Assembly (NCBI RefSeq): GCF_002706795.1
Contig: NZ_CP017705.1
Span: forward strand, 3,408,501-3,472,500
Direction: 5' to 3'
Source: Brevibacillus laterosporus DSM 25
Lineage (GTDB): Bacteria > Bacillota > Bacilli > Brevibacillales > Brevibacillaceae
Length of the DNA stretch: 64,000 nt
The translations under genes were made by a program, and so were the position numbers. Positions 34,987-44,611 of the stretch are shown piece by piece. The notes under the pieces are model-generated. The model was not told where the DNA came from, did not search any database, and saw only the letters and a list, made by a program, of their open reading frames with translations. Positions within the stretch are counted from its first letter, which is position 1; each line of letters starts with the position of its first letter.

Positions 34987-35841
34987 TTGCAGCAACTTGT
35001 ACAAATTTCAAAACGTATTTTATATGTCCCCCCCTATCAGGAAACGGATCGCCCCATTCTAGCAGCGATAGTGGGAGATGAAAAAACACTTTTGATTGAT
35101 GCGGGTAATTCTTCTAACCATGCGAAGATATTCCTAGAACAGTTAGGCGAAAAAGGTATCAAAGCTGACTGGTTGGTCCTTACCCATTGGCACTGGGACC
35201 ATGTATTTGGTTTAAACGAAATGGACATGCCGATCGTTTCACATAGCCAAACACTTCAATATATTAAAGAACTAATGGACCTAACCTGGACAGATTGTGC
35301 TTTAGATAAGCGTGTTGAGCTAGGAATAGAAATACCATTTTGTGCAGAGGCAATAAAAAAGGAACTGGGGACGAACCGAGATGTCACTCTGCGATTACCT
35401 GAGCTTATATTTGATAGTCGAATGACAATTCATTTAGGTGGGGTAAGCTGTGTAATTGAACATGTGGGAGGAGATCATTCATCTGATTCAAGTCTGATTT
35501 ATATCCCTGAAGAAAAAGTATTGTTTCTAGGTGATTGCCTATATCCGAATATCTATGCTAAAAAGTGGAATTACACAGTTGAGAAATCACGAAAATTAGT
35601 AGAACAGCTTGAAAAATATGATGCGAACATTATTTTTCTATCTCATCAAGAGGCTCCTTTAACAAAAGAGGAGTTTGAAGCAGAGCTTCTGCTATTAAAA
35701 AATACAGCCTTTTTTACAGAAAAGTTCAAGGGTAATCAAGAAAAAATCAGTAAAGGTATGACTGCACTCTTACATAGAGAATTAAATGAGGATGAGACAG
35801 AGACCGTTCGTTTTTTTGTTGATGGATTTGGGAAACTGTAA
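34987..35841 (+). CDS. MBL-fold metallo-hydrolase
   Basis: The 284-residue protein has the metallo-beta-lactamase fold: TLLIDAGNSSNHA, metal site THWHWDH (HxHxDH), a second histidine in VGGDHSSDSS, the aspartate in VLFLGDCLYP and a final histidine in IIFLSHQEA. So both metal sites are kept. The substrate is unknown; thioester and lactone hydrolases share this layout. TTG 34987 is chosen behind AGGAGAGGGA; GTG 34966 has no ribosome site. It stands alone between terminator-bounded units. Confidence 0.8.
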   Translation: MQQLVQISKRILYVPPYQETDRPILAAIVGDEKTLLIDAGNSSNHAKIFLEQLGEKGIKADWLVLTHWHWDHVFGLNEMDMPIVSHSQTLQYIKELMDLTWTDCALDKRVELGIEIPFCAEAIKKELGTNRDVTLRLPELIFDSRMTIHLGGVSCVIEHVGGDHSSDSSLIYIPEEKVLFLGDCLYPNIYAKKWNYTVEKSRKLVEQLEKYDANIIFLSHQEAPLTKEEFEAELLLLKNTAFFTEKFKGNQEKISKGMTALLHRELNEDETETVRFFVDGFGKL

Positions 35842-36003
35842 CGAATGGATTCAACCATTTTGTAGCAGGATAAGATAAGAATAGCAATTGTTTTTTCAAA
35901 GTATAATGAAAGTATTTTGAGTCATGGTCAATTTTGGCTGTAGATGATATACTTTCAGAAGGCTTTAAGTTATTTTTCTAAGAGTAAAGGAGGATTTTAT
36001 CCT

Positions 36004-36318
36004 ATGGCTATTACAAATGCGACGGATCAATCTTTTGCACAAGATATCGAACAAGGTACAGTATTGGTAGACTTTTGGGCTCCATGGTGCGGACCTTGCA
36101 AAATGATCGCTCCTGTGCTTGAAGATATGGATAATGAAGTCGGCGAAAAGCTGAAAATCGTGAAAGTGAATGTTGACGACAATCCAGAATCTGCTGGTAA
36201 ATTTGGCGTTATGTCCATCCCGACTTTGATTCTTTTCAAAGACGGTCAACCTGTGGACAAAATGGTTGGTTTTAAACCAAAAGATGCTTTGATGGAAACA
36301 ATCAACAAACATCTGTAA
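36004..36318 (+). CDS. trxA: Thioredoxin
   Basis: The 104-residue cytoplasmic disulfide reductase has the active site WCGPC at residues 28-32 (cysteines 29 and 32), the cis-proline in SIPTLILFK and the usual KMVGFKPKD end. ATG 36004 follows AGGAGGATTTTAT, an ideal ribosome site. In Bacillus trxA also lies between etfA and uvrC. A -10-like TATAAT stands at 35902-35907, about 100 bases upstream, without a clear -35. Confidence 0.95.
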   Translation: MAITNATDQSFAQDIEQGTVLVDFWAPWCGPCKMIAPVLEDMDNEVGEKLKIVKVNVDDNPESAGKFGVMSIPTLILFKDGQPVDKMVGFKPKDALMETINKHL

Positions 36319-36374
36319 GGTCGTTGGTAAGATCAAGTGCGTTTGATGCGGAAGTTACCATCATTCGTTCTAAA

Positions 36375-36409
36375 AGCCCGGCTCCTAAATAGGAGTGCGG
36401 GTTTTTTGT
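36375..36409 (+). terminator. Terminator after trxA
   Basis: The stem CCCGGCTCCT with AGGAGTGCGGG closes the loop AAAT and runs into TTTTTTG. One base bulges. Confidence 0.85.
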
Positions 36410-36555
36410 TTTCCACTCTTCCCATATGTTTTCCATCCCAATCTTTATAAGTAGGAAAAAGAGAACAAGTGTGCTAGGATAAAGGGTAGGAAAAAAGACA
36501 TTTCGGGTTCGGATGAGATTAATAATTTTACATACTCAGGAAGGGAGAACGCGAC

Positions 36556-38340
36556 GTGAGTCAAATAAAAGATAAACTTGCGATATTGCCGGATAAGCCA
36601 GGCTGTTATCTAATGAAAAATGCGAATGGCGACATTATCTATGTGGGAAAAGCTAAGGTATTAAAAAATCGCGTTCGTTCCTATTTTACTGGCAGTCATG
36701 ATGGAAAAACTCAGTTACTAGTAAATGAAATTGCTGATTTTGAATATATTGTGGTCTCTAGTCCAATAGAGGCGCTTATTTTAGAGTGTAATCTGATAAA
36801 AAAATATGATCCTCGATACAATATCTTATTAAAAGATGATAAGACGTACCCATATATTAAAATTACTAATGAGGCACATCCGCGTTTGGAGATCACACGT
36901 CGCATTTTAAAGGATAAAGCGAAGTATTTTGGACCATATCCCAATGCGACAGCTGCTCAGGAAGTAAAGAAGCTATTGGATCGTTTATACCCGCTTCGTA
37001 AATGCAAAAATATGCCAAAGCAGGTATGCTTGTATTACCACATGCATCAATGTATGGCACCCTGTGTGTTCGAGGTGGATAAGGCGGAGAACCTACGCAT
37101 TGTTGATGAGATCGCTAAATTCCTAGATGGTGGTCATAAGGCTACGAAAGAAATCTTAACGGAAAAAATGATGATGGCTGCAGAGAATATGGAGTTTGAA
37201 CGGGCAAAAGAATTTCGTGACCAAATTCATAATATTGAAGCAGTCATGGAGAAACAAAAGATTACACTGACTGATACGGTTGACCGTGATATCTTTGGTT
37301 TTCATACCGATAAAGGCTGGATGTGCGTACAGGTCTTCTATATGCGGGGAGGTAAGCTAATCGAGCGTGATACTAGCTCGTTTCCCTTTTACGGAGATGC
37401 CACAGAAGATTTCATGTCGTTTGTTGCACAGTATTATTTTGATAAACAGCAGGCTTTGCCAAAAGAAATTCTACTACCTGAAGAAAGTGAACCAGAGCTG
37501 ATTTCTGAATGGCTAGGAGTAAAAGTATTAACCCCAAAACGTGGGAAAAAGCATGAATTAATTGATATGGCAAAAGAGAATGCGCGTATTTCCTTAGCAG
37601 AGAAATTTGCCTTATTAGCAAAAGATGATGCCCGTACAGTGCAGGCTGTCCATAATTTAGGTAACATTATGGGAATAGGCACCCCTCATCGCATCGAGGC
37701 TTTTGATAACTCTAACATACAAGGAACCGAACCTGTGTCGGCCATGGTTGTGTTTACTGATGGGAAACCAGACAAGAAAGAGTACCGGAAATATAAAATA
37801 AAAACGGTAGAGGGCCCTGATGATTACGGCTCCATGCGAGAGGTTATTTTGCGGAGATATTCTCGCCTGTTAAAAGAAAATCAACCATTACCTAATCTAA
37901 TTGTTATTGATGGAGGCAAGGGTCAAATCAGTGCCGCTATGGATGTGCTAGAAAATGAATTAGGGTTGTTCATTCCCGTCTGTGGGCTCGCTAAGGATGA
38001 AAAGCATAAAACAGCGATGTTACTCTATGGTGACCCGCCCATGCCTGTAGAGCTTAAGCGGGATAGCCATGAGTTTTATCTGTTGCAACGTGTCCAAGAT
38101 GAGGTACATCGCTTTGCCATCACCTTTCATCGGCAGGCTCGTTCCAAAACAATGCTTTCTTCACAATTAGATGAGATACCAGGTATAGGAGAGAAGCGAC
38201 GTAAGAAGTTGTTTCAGCATTTTGGTTCATTGAAAAAGATGCGCGAAGCAACAGTGGAAGATTTCCGTCAGCTTGGTATTGGTGACAAATTAGCAAGAGA
38301 TATTATTACGCATGTAAGAGGATTGAAGGATGATAAATAA
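36556..38340 (+). CDS. uvrC: Excinuclease ABC subunit C
   Basis: The 594-residue nuclease cuts both sides of DNA lesions with UvrAB. It has the GIY-YIG N-terminal domain ([20 protein letters not shown]), the UVR coiled coil near residues 200-235 ([17 protein letters not shown]), the RNase-H-like C-terminal nuclease ([25 protein letters not shown]) and a helix-hairpin-helix end ([17 protein letters not shown]). The GTG start is preceded by GGAAGGGAG. Only two bases separate its stop from the stop of the facing SDR gene. Confidence 0.95.
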   Translation: MSQIKDKLAILPDKPGCYLMKNANGDIIYVGKAKVLKNRVRSYFTGSHDGKTQLLVNEIADFEYIVVSSPIEALILECNLIKKYDPRYNILLKDDKTYPYIKITNEAHPRLEITRRILKDKAKYFGPYPNATAAQEVKKLLDRLYPLRKCKNMPKQVCLYYHMHQCMAPCVFEVDKAENLRIVDEIAKFLDGGHKATKEILTEKMMMAAENMEFERAKEFRDQIHNIEAVMEKQKITLTDTVDRDIFGFHTDKGWMCVQVFYMRGGKLIERDTSSFPFYGDATEDFMSFVAQYYFDKQQALPKEILLPEESEPELISEWLGVKVLTPKRGKKHELIDMAKENARISLAEKFALLAKDDARTVQAVHNLGNIMGIGTPHRIEAFDNSNIQGTEPVSAMVVFTDGKPDKKEYRKYKIKTVEGPDDYGSMREVILRRYSRLLKENQPLPNLIVIDGGKGQISAAMDVLENELGLFIPVCGLAKDEKHKTAMLLYGDPPMPVELKRDSHEFYLLQRVQDEVHRFAITFHRQARSKTMLSSQLDEIPGIGEKRRKKLFQHFGSLKKMREATVEDFRQLGIGDKLARDIITHVRGLKDDK

Positions 38341-38342
38341 GC

Positions 38343-39332
38343 TCATTTCTTCAGTATTTTATGTAATTGCTTTTTTACAATCAGTTCTATGAATTTCCAT
38401 GGGAGCATTTTTTTACTAAATAATAAGTTTTTGACGCTTTTTCCAACAGGATAACGAAATGACGGTTCAGGAGTTTTTACGATACGTAATACGGTTTGAA
38501 CTACTTCTTCTGGATCACCGGAGTGAGTGGAGTTGTGTTTGGCTTGCTGTTGTAAATACACTAAAAGGGTATGGTAGGGAGACTCAGGTGAGAGCGCTGC
38601 TGCATCTACACTTTTTTGCCAGATATCGGTTCGATAAGACCCAGGCTCGATCAGGACAACTTGGACGCCGAATGGGAGCATTTCTAAGCGTAGAGATTCA
38701 CTGAAGCCTTCTAGTGCATGTTTGGAGGCGGTGTAGGGTCCAAGCATAGGAAATCCAAATTGTCCACTAATGCTGCTCATATTGATAATGAGACCGCTCC
38801 TCCGCTCACGCATGTGTTTTAAAACTGCTTGAGTAGTGGCTACTGCTCCAAAAAAGTTCGTCTCAAACTGTCTTCGCCATTCCTCTAGTGGTATTTCTTC
38901 AGTAAAACCACCGGTTGCATATCCAGCGTTGTTAATTAGTACATCTATCTTGCCAAATAGTCGGAGCGTATCGTCAATGGCCTGTGTGATACTATCTTGG
39001 TTAGTAACATCTAAGGGGAGAATGTGTAAACGATCTCCAATGTTTCGGGCTGATGCCTCTTGAAGAAGAGGCTCTTTTTTGGTTATATCACGCATCGTTG
39101 CGATTACTTGATAACCAGCTTCAGCAAGAGCTACACTAATTTGCTTCCCAAAACCGCTTGAGCAACCAGTGATAAGAACAACAGACGAGGTGGATTTCGA
39201 CTTCAAATGTACAGGGGAAGGAGTTTTATTGTGTGTATGTGTTCTAGTCTGCTTCTGCAACTGAGGCTTGGATAGCTGATCGGCTGTCCCTGTGTTAGAG
39301 CCAGAGTTCTGCAACGGGTAATTACACTTCAT
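38343..39332 (-). CDS. Short-chain dehydrogenase/reductase
   Basis: The 329-residue SDR has the NAD(P) motif ITGCSSGFGKQIS near residue 55, the NNAG motif LINNAGYATGG, the catalytic serine in NMSSISGQFGF and YTASKHALE with Tyr and Lys. An N-terminal tail of about 50 polar residues (many T, K, Q) precedes the fold and is unusual. ATG 39332 has AAAGGAGG 7 bases before it, so this long tail is probably real. The oxidised substrate is unknown. Its stop lies 2 bases from that of uvrC, with no terminator between them. Confidence 0.9.
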   Translation of the reverse strand: MKCNYPLQNSGSNTGTADQLSKPQLQKQTRTHTHNKTPSPVHLKSKSTSSVVLITGCSSGFGKQISVALAEAGYQVIATMRDITKKEPLLQEASARNIGDRLHILPLDVTNQDSITQAIDDTLRLFGKIDVLINNAGYATGGFTEEIPLEEWRRQFETNFFGAVATTQAVLKHMRERRSGLIINMSSISGQFGFPMLGPYTASKHALEGFSESLRLEMLPFGVQVVLIEPGSYRTDIWQKSVDAAALSPESPYHTLLVYLQQQAKHNSTHSGDPEEVVQTVLRIVKTPEPSFRYPVGKSVKNLLFSKKMLPWKFIELIVKKQLHKILKK

Positions 39333-39425
39333 AGGAAGCCTCCTTTCATGTTCCTTTTAAAAAGAGAACGAAAAACTTTACTCATTGTATCACGTGAATA
39401 TCTTTTTATATTTTTTTAAAAAGAA

Positions 39426-39454
39426 TTGTAACTAATAAAGTAACGTGATATAAT
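39426..39454 (+). promoter_or_regulatory. SigA-type promoter of lysC
   Basis: TTGTAA (39426-39431) and TATAAT (39449-39454) stand 17 bases apart. Transcription would start a few bases later and run straight into the lysine riboswitch. Confidence 0.75.
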
Positions 39455-39497
39455 TCTGAATAATCTCATAAGAAACAACCTCACTTCCCTATACAGG

Positions 39498-39800
39498 AGT
39501 GAGGTAGAGGCGCAAAAACCAAGAGTACCTTCCGGAGATATGGGAATCTATGATGGAGCTGGGAAAGGGGAATTTGCCGAAGTGTGCACGCGATACCCAA
39601 GCGGTGCATGCTGGGCTTACGTTAAATAAGCGTAAGACTGTCATTTGTATGTCATACCCGTCATGCAAATGGAGAGCTATCTCACCGGGCTGCTAAAGCT
39701 ATTATTATTTGCTTTGGCAATTCCGTGAATCAGGGGAAGGAGGGACCGTGTATGTCCAGTTAGGGCAACGACTAGGTATTTCCTTGTCGTTGCCTTTTTT
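39498..39800 (+). promoter_or_regulatory. Lysine riboswitch (L box) with terminator
   Basis: The aptamer begins GTGAGGTAGAGGCGC and closes at GAGCTATCTCAC (39674-39685), so P1 pairs perfectly. Inside are the L-box landmarks AAGAGTA, GGGAAAGGGGAATTTGCCGA, CTGGGCTT, TAAGACTGTCA and GGAGAGCTATCTC. The terminator GGCAACGAC...GTCGTTGCC TTTTTT ends at 39800. Lysine binding should stop transcription before lysC, which starts 95 bases later. Confidence 0.95.
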
Positions 39801-39894
39801 GCGATTCAATTATTAATAAAATACTTTCATGATAGATGAACTAAGGAAGGCATATGATCCAAACTAGAAGAATATACCAGAGGAGAGATTCGAA

Positions 39895-41133
39895 ATGGAA
39901 ATTGTGGTGCAAAAATATGGGGGAACGTCCGTAGGTTCTGCGGAGCGTATTCAAAAAGTAGCGGAGAGAATTATCCGCTATAAAGATGCCGGGCATGCCA
40001 TGGTGGTTGTGGTATCTGCTATGGGAAAAACAACAGATGTGCTGGTGGATTTAGCAAAGGAATTACATGAGAACCCACCTGCTCGTGAAATGGATATGCT
40101 ACTCGCAACAGGCGAACAGGTCTCCATTGCCCTACTTAGTATGGCACTACAGAGTAGAGGGTACGAAGCTGTGTCCATGACAGGCTGGCAGGCTGGTATT
40201 TTAACTGAGGAGAAACATGGTAAGGCTCGCATTAGTACGATTAACAGCCAACGGATTGAGCAAGAATTACAGCAAGGCAAAATTGTCATCGTAGCAGGTT
40301 TTCAAGGAGCTAGCGAAAACGGAGAAATTACGACATTGGGACGGGGCGGGTCTGATACGACAGCGGTAACAATCGCGGCTAGTCTACAGGCTACATGTTG
40401 CGAAATCTATACAGATGTATCAGGGGTATTTACAGCCGATCCGCGCATCGTTTCTCGTGCACAAAGATTAAGCTCCATTTCATATGATGAAATGCTAGAA
40501 TTAGCAACTCTAGGAGCTGGCGTATTACATCCGCGTTCTGTGGAAAGTGCAAAAAAATATCGAGTTCGTCTTGTGGTTCGCTCCAGCTTTACAGAAGAAG
40601 AAGGAACATTGGTTGAGGAGGAGACAAACATGGAATTAGGCAAAGTAATTAGCGGAATTGCTCACGATAAAGATGTGGCATCTATAACGGTTATTGGGAT
40701 GCCTGTAAAAGTAGGCATGCTATCTTCCTTATTTAAAGCATTGGCGGACGCTTCTATTAATGTAGATATTATTATTCAAAGTACCTATCATGACAAAGCC
40801 AATAATGTTTCCTTTACGATCTCCGCTGAGGATTTACATAGAACGCTGGAGACATTGGAAGCTCATCAGGAGGAGTTAGGCTTTGAGCATGTGGAATATG
40901 AATCTGGTTTAGCAAAGGTCTCAATTGTAGGAGCTGGTATGATTACGAATCCGGGCGTTGCAGCCGATATGTTTAGTCATTTGTCCAGTCAGGATATTCT
41001 CATTCGGATGGTATCTACCTCCGATATTAAGGTATCTTGCGTCATTCCAGCAGATAAAGTGTCGCAAGCTGTAGCTACATTGCACACGGCGTTTGGATTG
41101 GATGTTACTTCAGATGCTGTTGTGCATGCTTAA
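39895..41133 (+). CDS. lysC: Lysine-sensitive aspartokinase (aspartokinase II type)
   Basis: The 412-residue enzyme phosphorylates aspartate, the first step to lysine and diaminopimelate. The kinase part shows VVQKYGGTSVGS, TTLGRGGSDTTAV and the late GVLHPRSVE. Two ACT domains follow (from about residue 263: ITVIGMPVKVGMLSSLF, and about 345: VSIVGAGMITNPGVAADMF). A strong internal ribosome site GAGGAGGAG lies before ATG 40630 (codon 246), so a separate beta subunit of 167 residues is likely, as in Bacillus subtilis LysC. Its leader is the lysine riboswitch. Confidence 0.95.
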   Translation: MEIVVQKYGGTSVGSAERIQKVAERIIRYKDAGHAMVVVVSAMGKTTDVLVDLAKELHENPPAREMDMLLATGEQVSIALLSMALQSRGYEAVSMTGWQAGILTEEKHGKARISTINSQRIEQELQQGKIVIVAGFQGASENGEITTLGRGGSDTTAVTIAASLQATCCEIYTDVSGVFTADPRIVSRAQRLSSISYDEMLELATLGAGVLHPRSVESAKKYRVRLVVRSSFTEEEGTLVEEETNMELGKVISGIAHDKDVASITVIGMPVKVGMLSSLFKALADASINVDIIIQSTYHDKANNVSFTISAEDLHRTLETLEAHQEELGFEHVEYESGLAKVSIVGAGMITNPGVAADMFSHLSSQDILIRMVSTSDIKVSCVIPADKVSQAVATLHTAFGLDVTSDAVVHA

Positions 41134-41205
41134 TTCTCCAGATATACAAAACAGGATTTAGAATTGTTTAAGATGGATGAATAGGGATAGGGTTGGATTT
41201 ATCAT

Positions 41206-41232
41206 GAAGCTTGGTGGAGAGACTTCCACCAG
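41206..41232 (+). terminator. Possible terminator hairpin after lysC
   Basis: GCTTGGTGGA and TCCACCAGGC pair around a GAGACT loop. The following bases TTTACGTGG are only weakly T-rich, so termination efficiency is doubtful. Confidence 0.4.
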
Positions 41233-41321
41233 GCTTTACGTGGTTTATTCTGTTTTCTCTTGACAAGTAATACCTATTTTCAAATAATGGAGAGAAAAAC
41301 TTTTGGAGGGGGAAATACCAA

Positions 41322-42134
41322 ATGATACGAAAACTAACAGAAGCAGATCGAGAAGCATTTATCGACTTGGTAGCAAAAGAGAGAAGCTTGAACTTATTTC
41401 TTATTGGTGATGTTGAAAATTTTGGCTTCTCCACCCATTTTCAAGAATTATGGGGAGAATGGTCAGCAGATGACCAGACAAAGCTCTCTGCGGTACTACT
41501 GCGATATTATCATGCATATGTTTTTTATGCTCCGGCTAGCTTTGATCTCAAAGGTTTCAGTGAAATTCTACTAGCTGACAAGAAGCTGGAGGTTTTATCA
41601 GGAAAACAAGATTGTTTGCAGGCCTTTGCAAGCTATCTGCCGAAGCACGTGATCAAAACTACATATTTTGCAGAATTAGTGGACGACTCACAATTGCCTA
41701 AGGATGAAATCAATAAATTTGAGGTGAAAAAAGCCACGGTTCGTGAATTAAAAAAAATCGTGAATTTACGTAATCAAATTGAAGAATTTGGAACATCTGC
41801 TGATGCAGAGGAAACGTTGCGCCATACGTTGGAAAGCGGTACAGGGAGAACCTATTATGTAGAGATGAACACAGAAACGGTAGCCTGTGCCTCAACAACA
41901 GCCGAGTGTTCGACGGCCGCGATGATCGTTGGTGTTTGTACTCGTACAAACTATCGCAAGCGTGGCTATGCTAGTGCCTGTATGGTAGCACTGTGCAGGG
42001 ATGTTTTGGCGGAAGGGCGAAATCTATGTTTGTTTTACGATAATCCGGCAGCTGGAGCTATTTATAAACGTTTGGGCTTTCAAGACATTGGAATGTGGAC
42101 GATGTATCAAATAAAAAGAGAAGAATCCTTTTAG
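41322..42134 (+). CDS. GNAT-family N-acetyltransferase
   Basis: The 270-residue protein has a C-terminal GNAT fold: VACASTTAECSTAAMIVGVC as the beta4 core, TRTNYRKRGYASACMVALC as the acetyl-CoA loop (RKRGYA) and LFYDNPAAGAIYKRLGFQDI as the closing unit. The first 130 residues are a poorly conserved N-terminal domain, also seen in double GNAT proteins. The substrate is unknown. It stands between the lysC and metX riboswitch units and has GGAGGGGG before its ATG. Confidence 0.85.
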   Translation: MIRKLTEADREAFIDLVAKERSLNLFLIGDVENFGFSTHFQELWGEWSADDQTKLSAVLLRYYHAYVFYAPASFDLKGFSEILLADKKLEVLSGKQDCLQAFASYLPKHVIKTTYFAELVDDSQLPKDEINKFEVKKATVRELKKIVNLRNQIEEFGTSADAEETLRHTLESGTGRTYYVEMNTETVACASTTAECSTAAMIVGVCTRTNYRKRGYASACMVALCRDVLAEGRNLCLFYDNPAAGAIYKRLGFQDIGMWTMYQIKREESF

Positions 42135-42145
42135 TTGAAATAGAT

Positions 42146-42174
42146 TGACAATTCTTACTCAGAGAAGTATGATA
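42146..42174 (+). promoter_or_regulatory. SigA-type promoter of metX
   Basis: TTGACA (42146-42151) and TATGAT (42169-42174) are 17 bases apart, and the S-box aptamer starts about 19 bases later. Confidence 0.75.
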
Positions 42175-42192
42175 AACAAAATTATATAGAAA

Positions 42193-42355
42193 TCTCTTAT
42201 CAAGAGTGGTGGAGGGACTGGCCCGAAGAAACCCGGCAACCCCGCAAGAAGCGGAGAGGTGCTAAATCCAGCAGGCACGCATGAAGTAGTCTGGCAGATA
42301 AGAGCGGGTCTAGTCGATACGATCAAACCCCTCTTCTCCGGAAGAGGGGTTTTTT
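42193..42355 (+). promoter_or_regulatory. SAM-I riboswitch (S box) with terminator
   Basis: The aptamer runs from CTCTTATCAAGAG to CTGGCAGATAAGAG. Landmarks are GGTGGAGGGACTGGCCC, GAAGAAACCCGGCAACC, GGTGCTAAATCCAGCAGG. The terminator AAACCCCTCTTC...GAAGAGGGGTTTTTT follows at 42325-42355. SAM should shut off metX, whose TTG start is 54 bases further. Confidence 0.97.
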
Positions 42356-42408
42356 AGCACATATGTACCTGCGCTTTAGGGCATCAAGTGGAAATAGGAG
42401 GAATTGTA

Positions 42409-43509
42409 TTGAAAAAAGCAACGATTCACGACCTAGAGTTGGAATGTGGCGAGGTGCTCCGTCAAGTGGAAATCGGATATACGACAAGCGGTACGTACAA
42501 CTCTGAGCAATCGAATGCAATTTTGGTGTGTCATGCATTAACGGGAGACAGTCAAGTTGTAGGTGATGGTGAAAAGTCAGGCTGGTGGGATGGATTGATT
42601 GGGCCAGGGAAAGCGATTGATACCAATTTCTATTACGTGATTTGCGCAAACGTACTAGGTGGTTGCTACGGAACAACAGGTCCTGCAAGTATGAATAGGG
42701 AGACTGGAGAGCCATATGCGACTCATTTTCCTGTTGTGACCATCCGGGATATGGTGCGGGCTCAATATAAGCTCATCGAGCAGTTGGGTATCCCGCATCT
42801 TTATGCGGTCATAGGTGGTTCGATGGGTGGGATGCAAGTTTATGAGTGGGCAGTTGAATACCCACAGATGATGGATTTGGTGGTGCCAGTTGCTACCTGC
42901 GCACAGTTATCTGCTATGGCCATCGCTTATAATGATGTGGCAAGGCAAGCGATCTGCAATGATCCTGATTGGAATAATGGTCATTATTATCCGAATCAAG
43001 GCCCAATTCGCGGATTATCAACGGCGCGTATGGTCGGCATGATTACATACCGGACAGCTGAATTATTTGAAGAGCGATTTGGTAGGGCTCATCAAGGCAC
43101 CGTGCATGCCGACTTAGTGGAGACCACTTTTGAAGTGGAGAGCTATTTACGTTATCAAGGAGATAAACTTGTGCAACGGTTTGATGCAAATAGCTACCTC
43201 TATCTGCTAAAAGCAATGGATACACACGATATCGGTAGAGGAAGAGATGGAATTGAAAACGCACTGACACGCATCGATGCAAAGGTGGTCTGTATAGCTA
43301 TTTCCAATGATTTATTGTATCCAATTCCCCATCAGCTTTGGCTATCCTCTACATTAAAGAGACAGGGGAAAAACGTTGATTTTTTTGCGATTGACTCTGT
43401 ATTTGGGCATGATGGTTTTTTAGTTGAAATAGACAAAATGGCTCAACTGCTAGGGCCTTATTTTCCTGTGACAGTAAAAGGTCAACAAACATCACAATTA
43501 ATTGGATAA
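42409..43509 (+). CDS. metX: Homoserine O-acetyltransferase
   Basis: The 366-residue alpha/beta-hydrolase-fold enzyme makes O-acetylhomoserine for methionine. The nucleophile serine lies in VIGGSMGGMQ, with an NAILVCHALTGDSQVVG oxyanion region, the aspartate in AISNDLLYP and the histidine in VFGHDGFLVE. Some homologues use succinyl-CoA instead and the sequence alone does not settle this. TTG 42409 has AGGAGG at 42396-42401; ATG 42388 lies ahead of that site. The S-box in its leader supports the methionine role. Confidence 0.93.
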   Translation: MKKATIHDLELECGEVLRQVEIGYTTSGTYNSEQSNAILVCHALTGDSQVVGDGEKSGWWDGLIGPGKAIDTNFYYVICANVLGGCYGTTGPASMNRETGEPYATHFPVVTIRDMVRAQYKLIEQLGIPHLYAVIGGSMGGMQVYEWAVEYPQMMDLVVPVATCAQLSAMAIAYNDVARQAICNDPDWNNGHYYPNQGPIRGLSTARMVGMITYRTAELFEERFGRAHQGTVHADLVETTFEVESYLRYQGDKLVQRFDANSYLYLLKAMDTHDIGRGRDGIENALTRIDAKVVCIAISNDLLYPIPHQLWLSSTLKRQGKNVDFFAIDSVFGHDGFLVEIDKMAQLLGPYFPVTVKGQQTSQLIG

Positions 43510-43607
43510 CCAGCTTCTCTGCTCAAAAAAGTAGGTAGAAGATAGATAGGCAACAACGATAATGATTACTAGTAGCTGTTTTATGCGGATATAAGAGCTT
43601 GCACGTA

Positions 43608-43640
43608 AAAACAGGTTGTTACCCTGAGATAACAACCTGA
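43608..43640 (-). terminator. Terminator of yslB, stem includes its stop codon
   Basis: On the minus strand CAGGTTGTTA and TAACAACCTG pair perfectly around TCTCAGGG and run into TTTTTAC. The TAA stop of yslB is the first three bases of the second arm. Confidence 0.75.
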
Positions 43641-44098
43641 ATATGTGCAGTTGGTTCTTTTTTTTTGTCCTTTTCCAGGAGAGTGAGTGTGGCATTTGTC
43701 TCACGTTCTAACCAGTTACCAATAGATCCGGCAAGAAAGCCTGTTTCAAACTGTAGGGTACGTTCTAATCGGTTTGTCGTCTGCATGGTAAGATGGGGAT
43801 GTGTCAGTAGATACTCAATCTGTTTAGCTGTACAAGAGATTAGTTCAAGCTTTCCTAAGCCAAGTTGGATGAAGGCTAATATCAGATCCTCTGCTGCATG
43901 TATATGATAGGTCTCCCCTATCTCTTTTCCCATCCAATAAAGAATGGGACCTTCGCAATCTCCCAATAATTCCTGTGTGACTACATTTCGAAAAAAGAGA
44001 TGACCGGCAAAGGGCATGTTCATTTGTTGCATGCGCTGACGATCATGTGGTGAAAACGTAGGTAAAAGTTGTTGTAAGACATCAGTAGCTTGTCTCAT
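43619..44098 (-). CDS. yslB: YslB-like protein (DUF2507)
   Basis: The 159-residue protein shows the DUF2507 layout: PFAGHLFFRNVVTQELLGDC at the start, ILYWMGKEIGE, AAEDLILAFIQLGLGKLELI and a FETGFLAGSIG helix, which belongs to the wider V4R-like small-molecule-binding group. In Bacillus yslB stands just before sdhC. Here it is next to sdhC but reads on the opposite strand. Function is unknown; AGGACG is a modest ribosome site before ATG 44098. Confidence 0.85.
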   Translation of the reverse strand: MRQATDVLQQLLPTFSPHDRQRMQQMNMPFAGHLFFRNVVTQELLGDCEGPILYWMGKEIGETYHIHAAEDLILAFIQLGLGKLELISCTAKQIEYLLTHPHLTMQTTNRLERTLQFETGFLAGSIGNWLERETNATLTLLEKDKKKEPTAHIQVVISG

Positions 44099-44305
44099 TG
44101 TAGCTCGTCCTCCTTTTGTGCATGATTTCTATTCTATGAAGCAAAAAAACATTTATGCTAAGACTAAGAAATTGATAGGAGTAAATGAAGGGGAAGAGAG
44201 AGTATATCGATAGCTACGTGGTCATAATAAGTATAAATAATAATAAAAGATAGGATTGTTATAGATTACAATTAATCTAAGAATGTATTAAGTCTATTCA
44301 ATTGC

Positions 44306-44334
44306 TTGACGCTACTAAAAGGTAGGAGTACAAT
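44306..44334 (+). promoter_or_regulatory. Promoter of the sdhCAB operon; rest of the 513-base gap
   Basis: TTGACG (44306-44311) and TACAAT (44329-44334) are 17 bases apart. The transcript would carry a leader of about 270 bases before sdhC. The rest of the gap between yslB and sdhC (44099-44611) shows no gene, riboswitch or clear cre site that I can recognise. Confidence 0.65.
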
Positions 44335-44611
44335 TGTTTTGGTCACATAATTTCCAATCTTTATTCTTTATTTGGACACAACTCGTTTGCGCCCGCGGCT
44401 TTTTATGCGTTGGATTGACAGACTTTTGAAACCATTTCGCAAACTGGAAACATTTTGTTATTCCTATTGAGAGACTGGTTCTTCGTGCATAGAGGATGTT
44501 CTTCCAAAGTGGAAGCGGAGCGGAACATGTGTCTTGCTGAAACCTACAGGGTTAAAGCATAGGTATTGTAAGATAACATTTTCCACACATCAATGAAGGG
44601 GGGACCCAGGC

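Noticed and set aside
42388-42408. ATG 42388 as the metX start
   Set aside because: The ribosome site lies downstream of it; TTG 42409 fits better.
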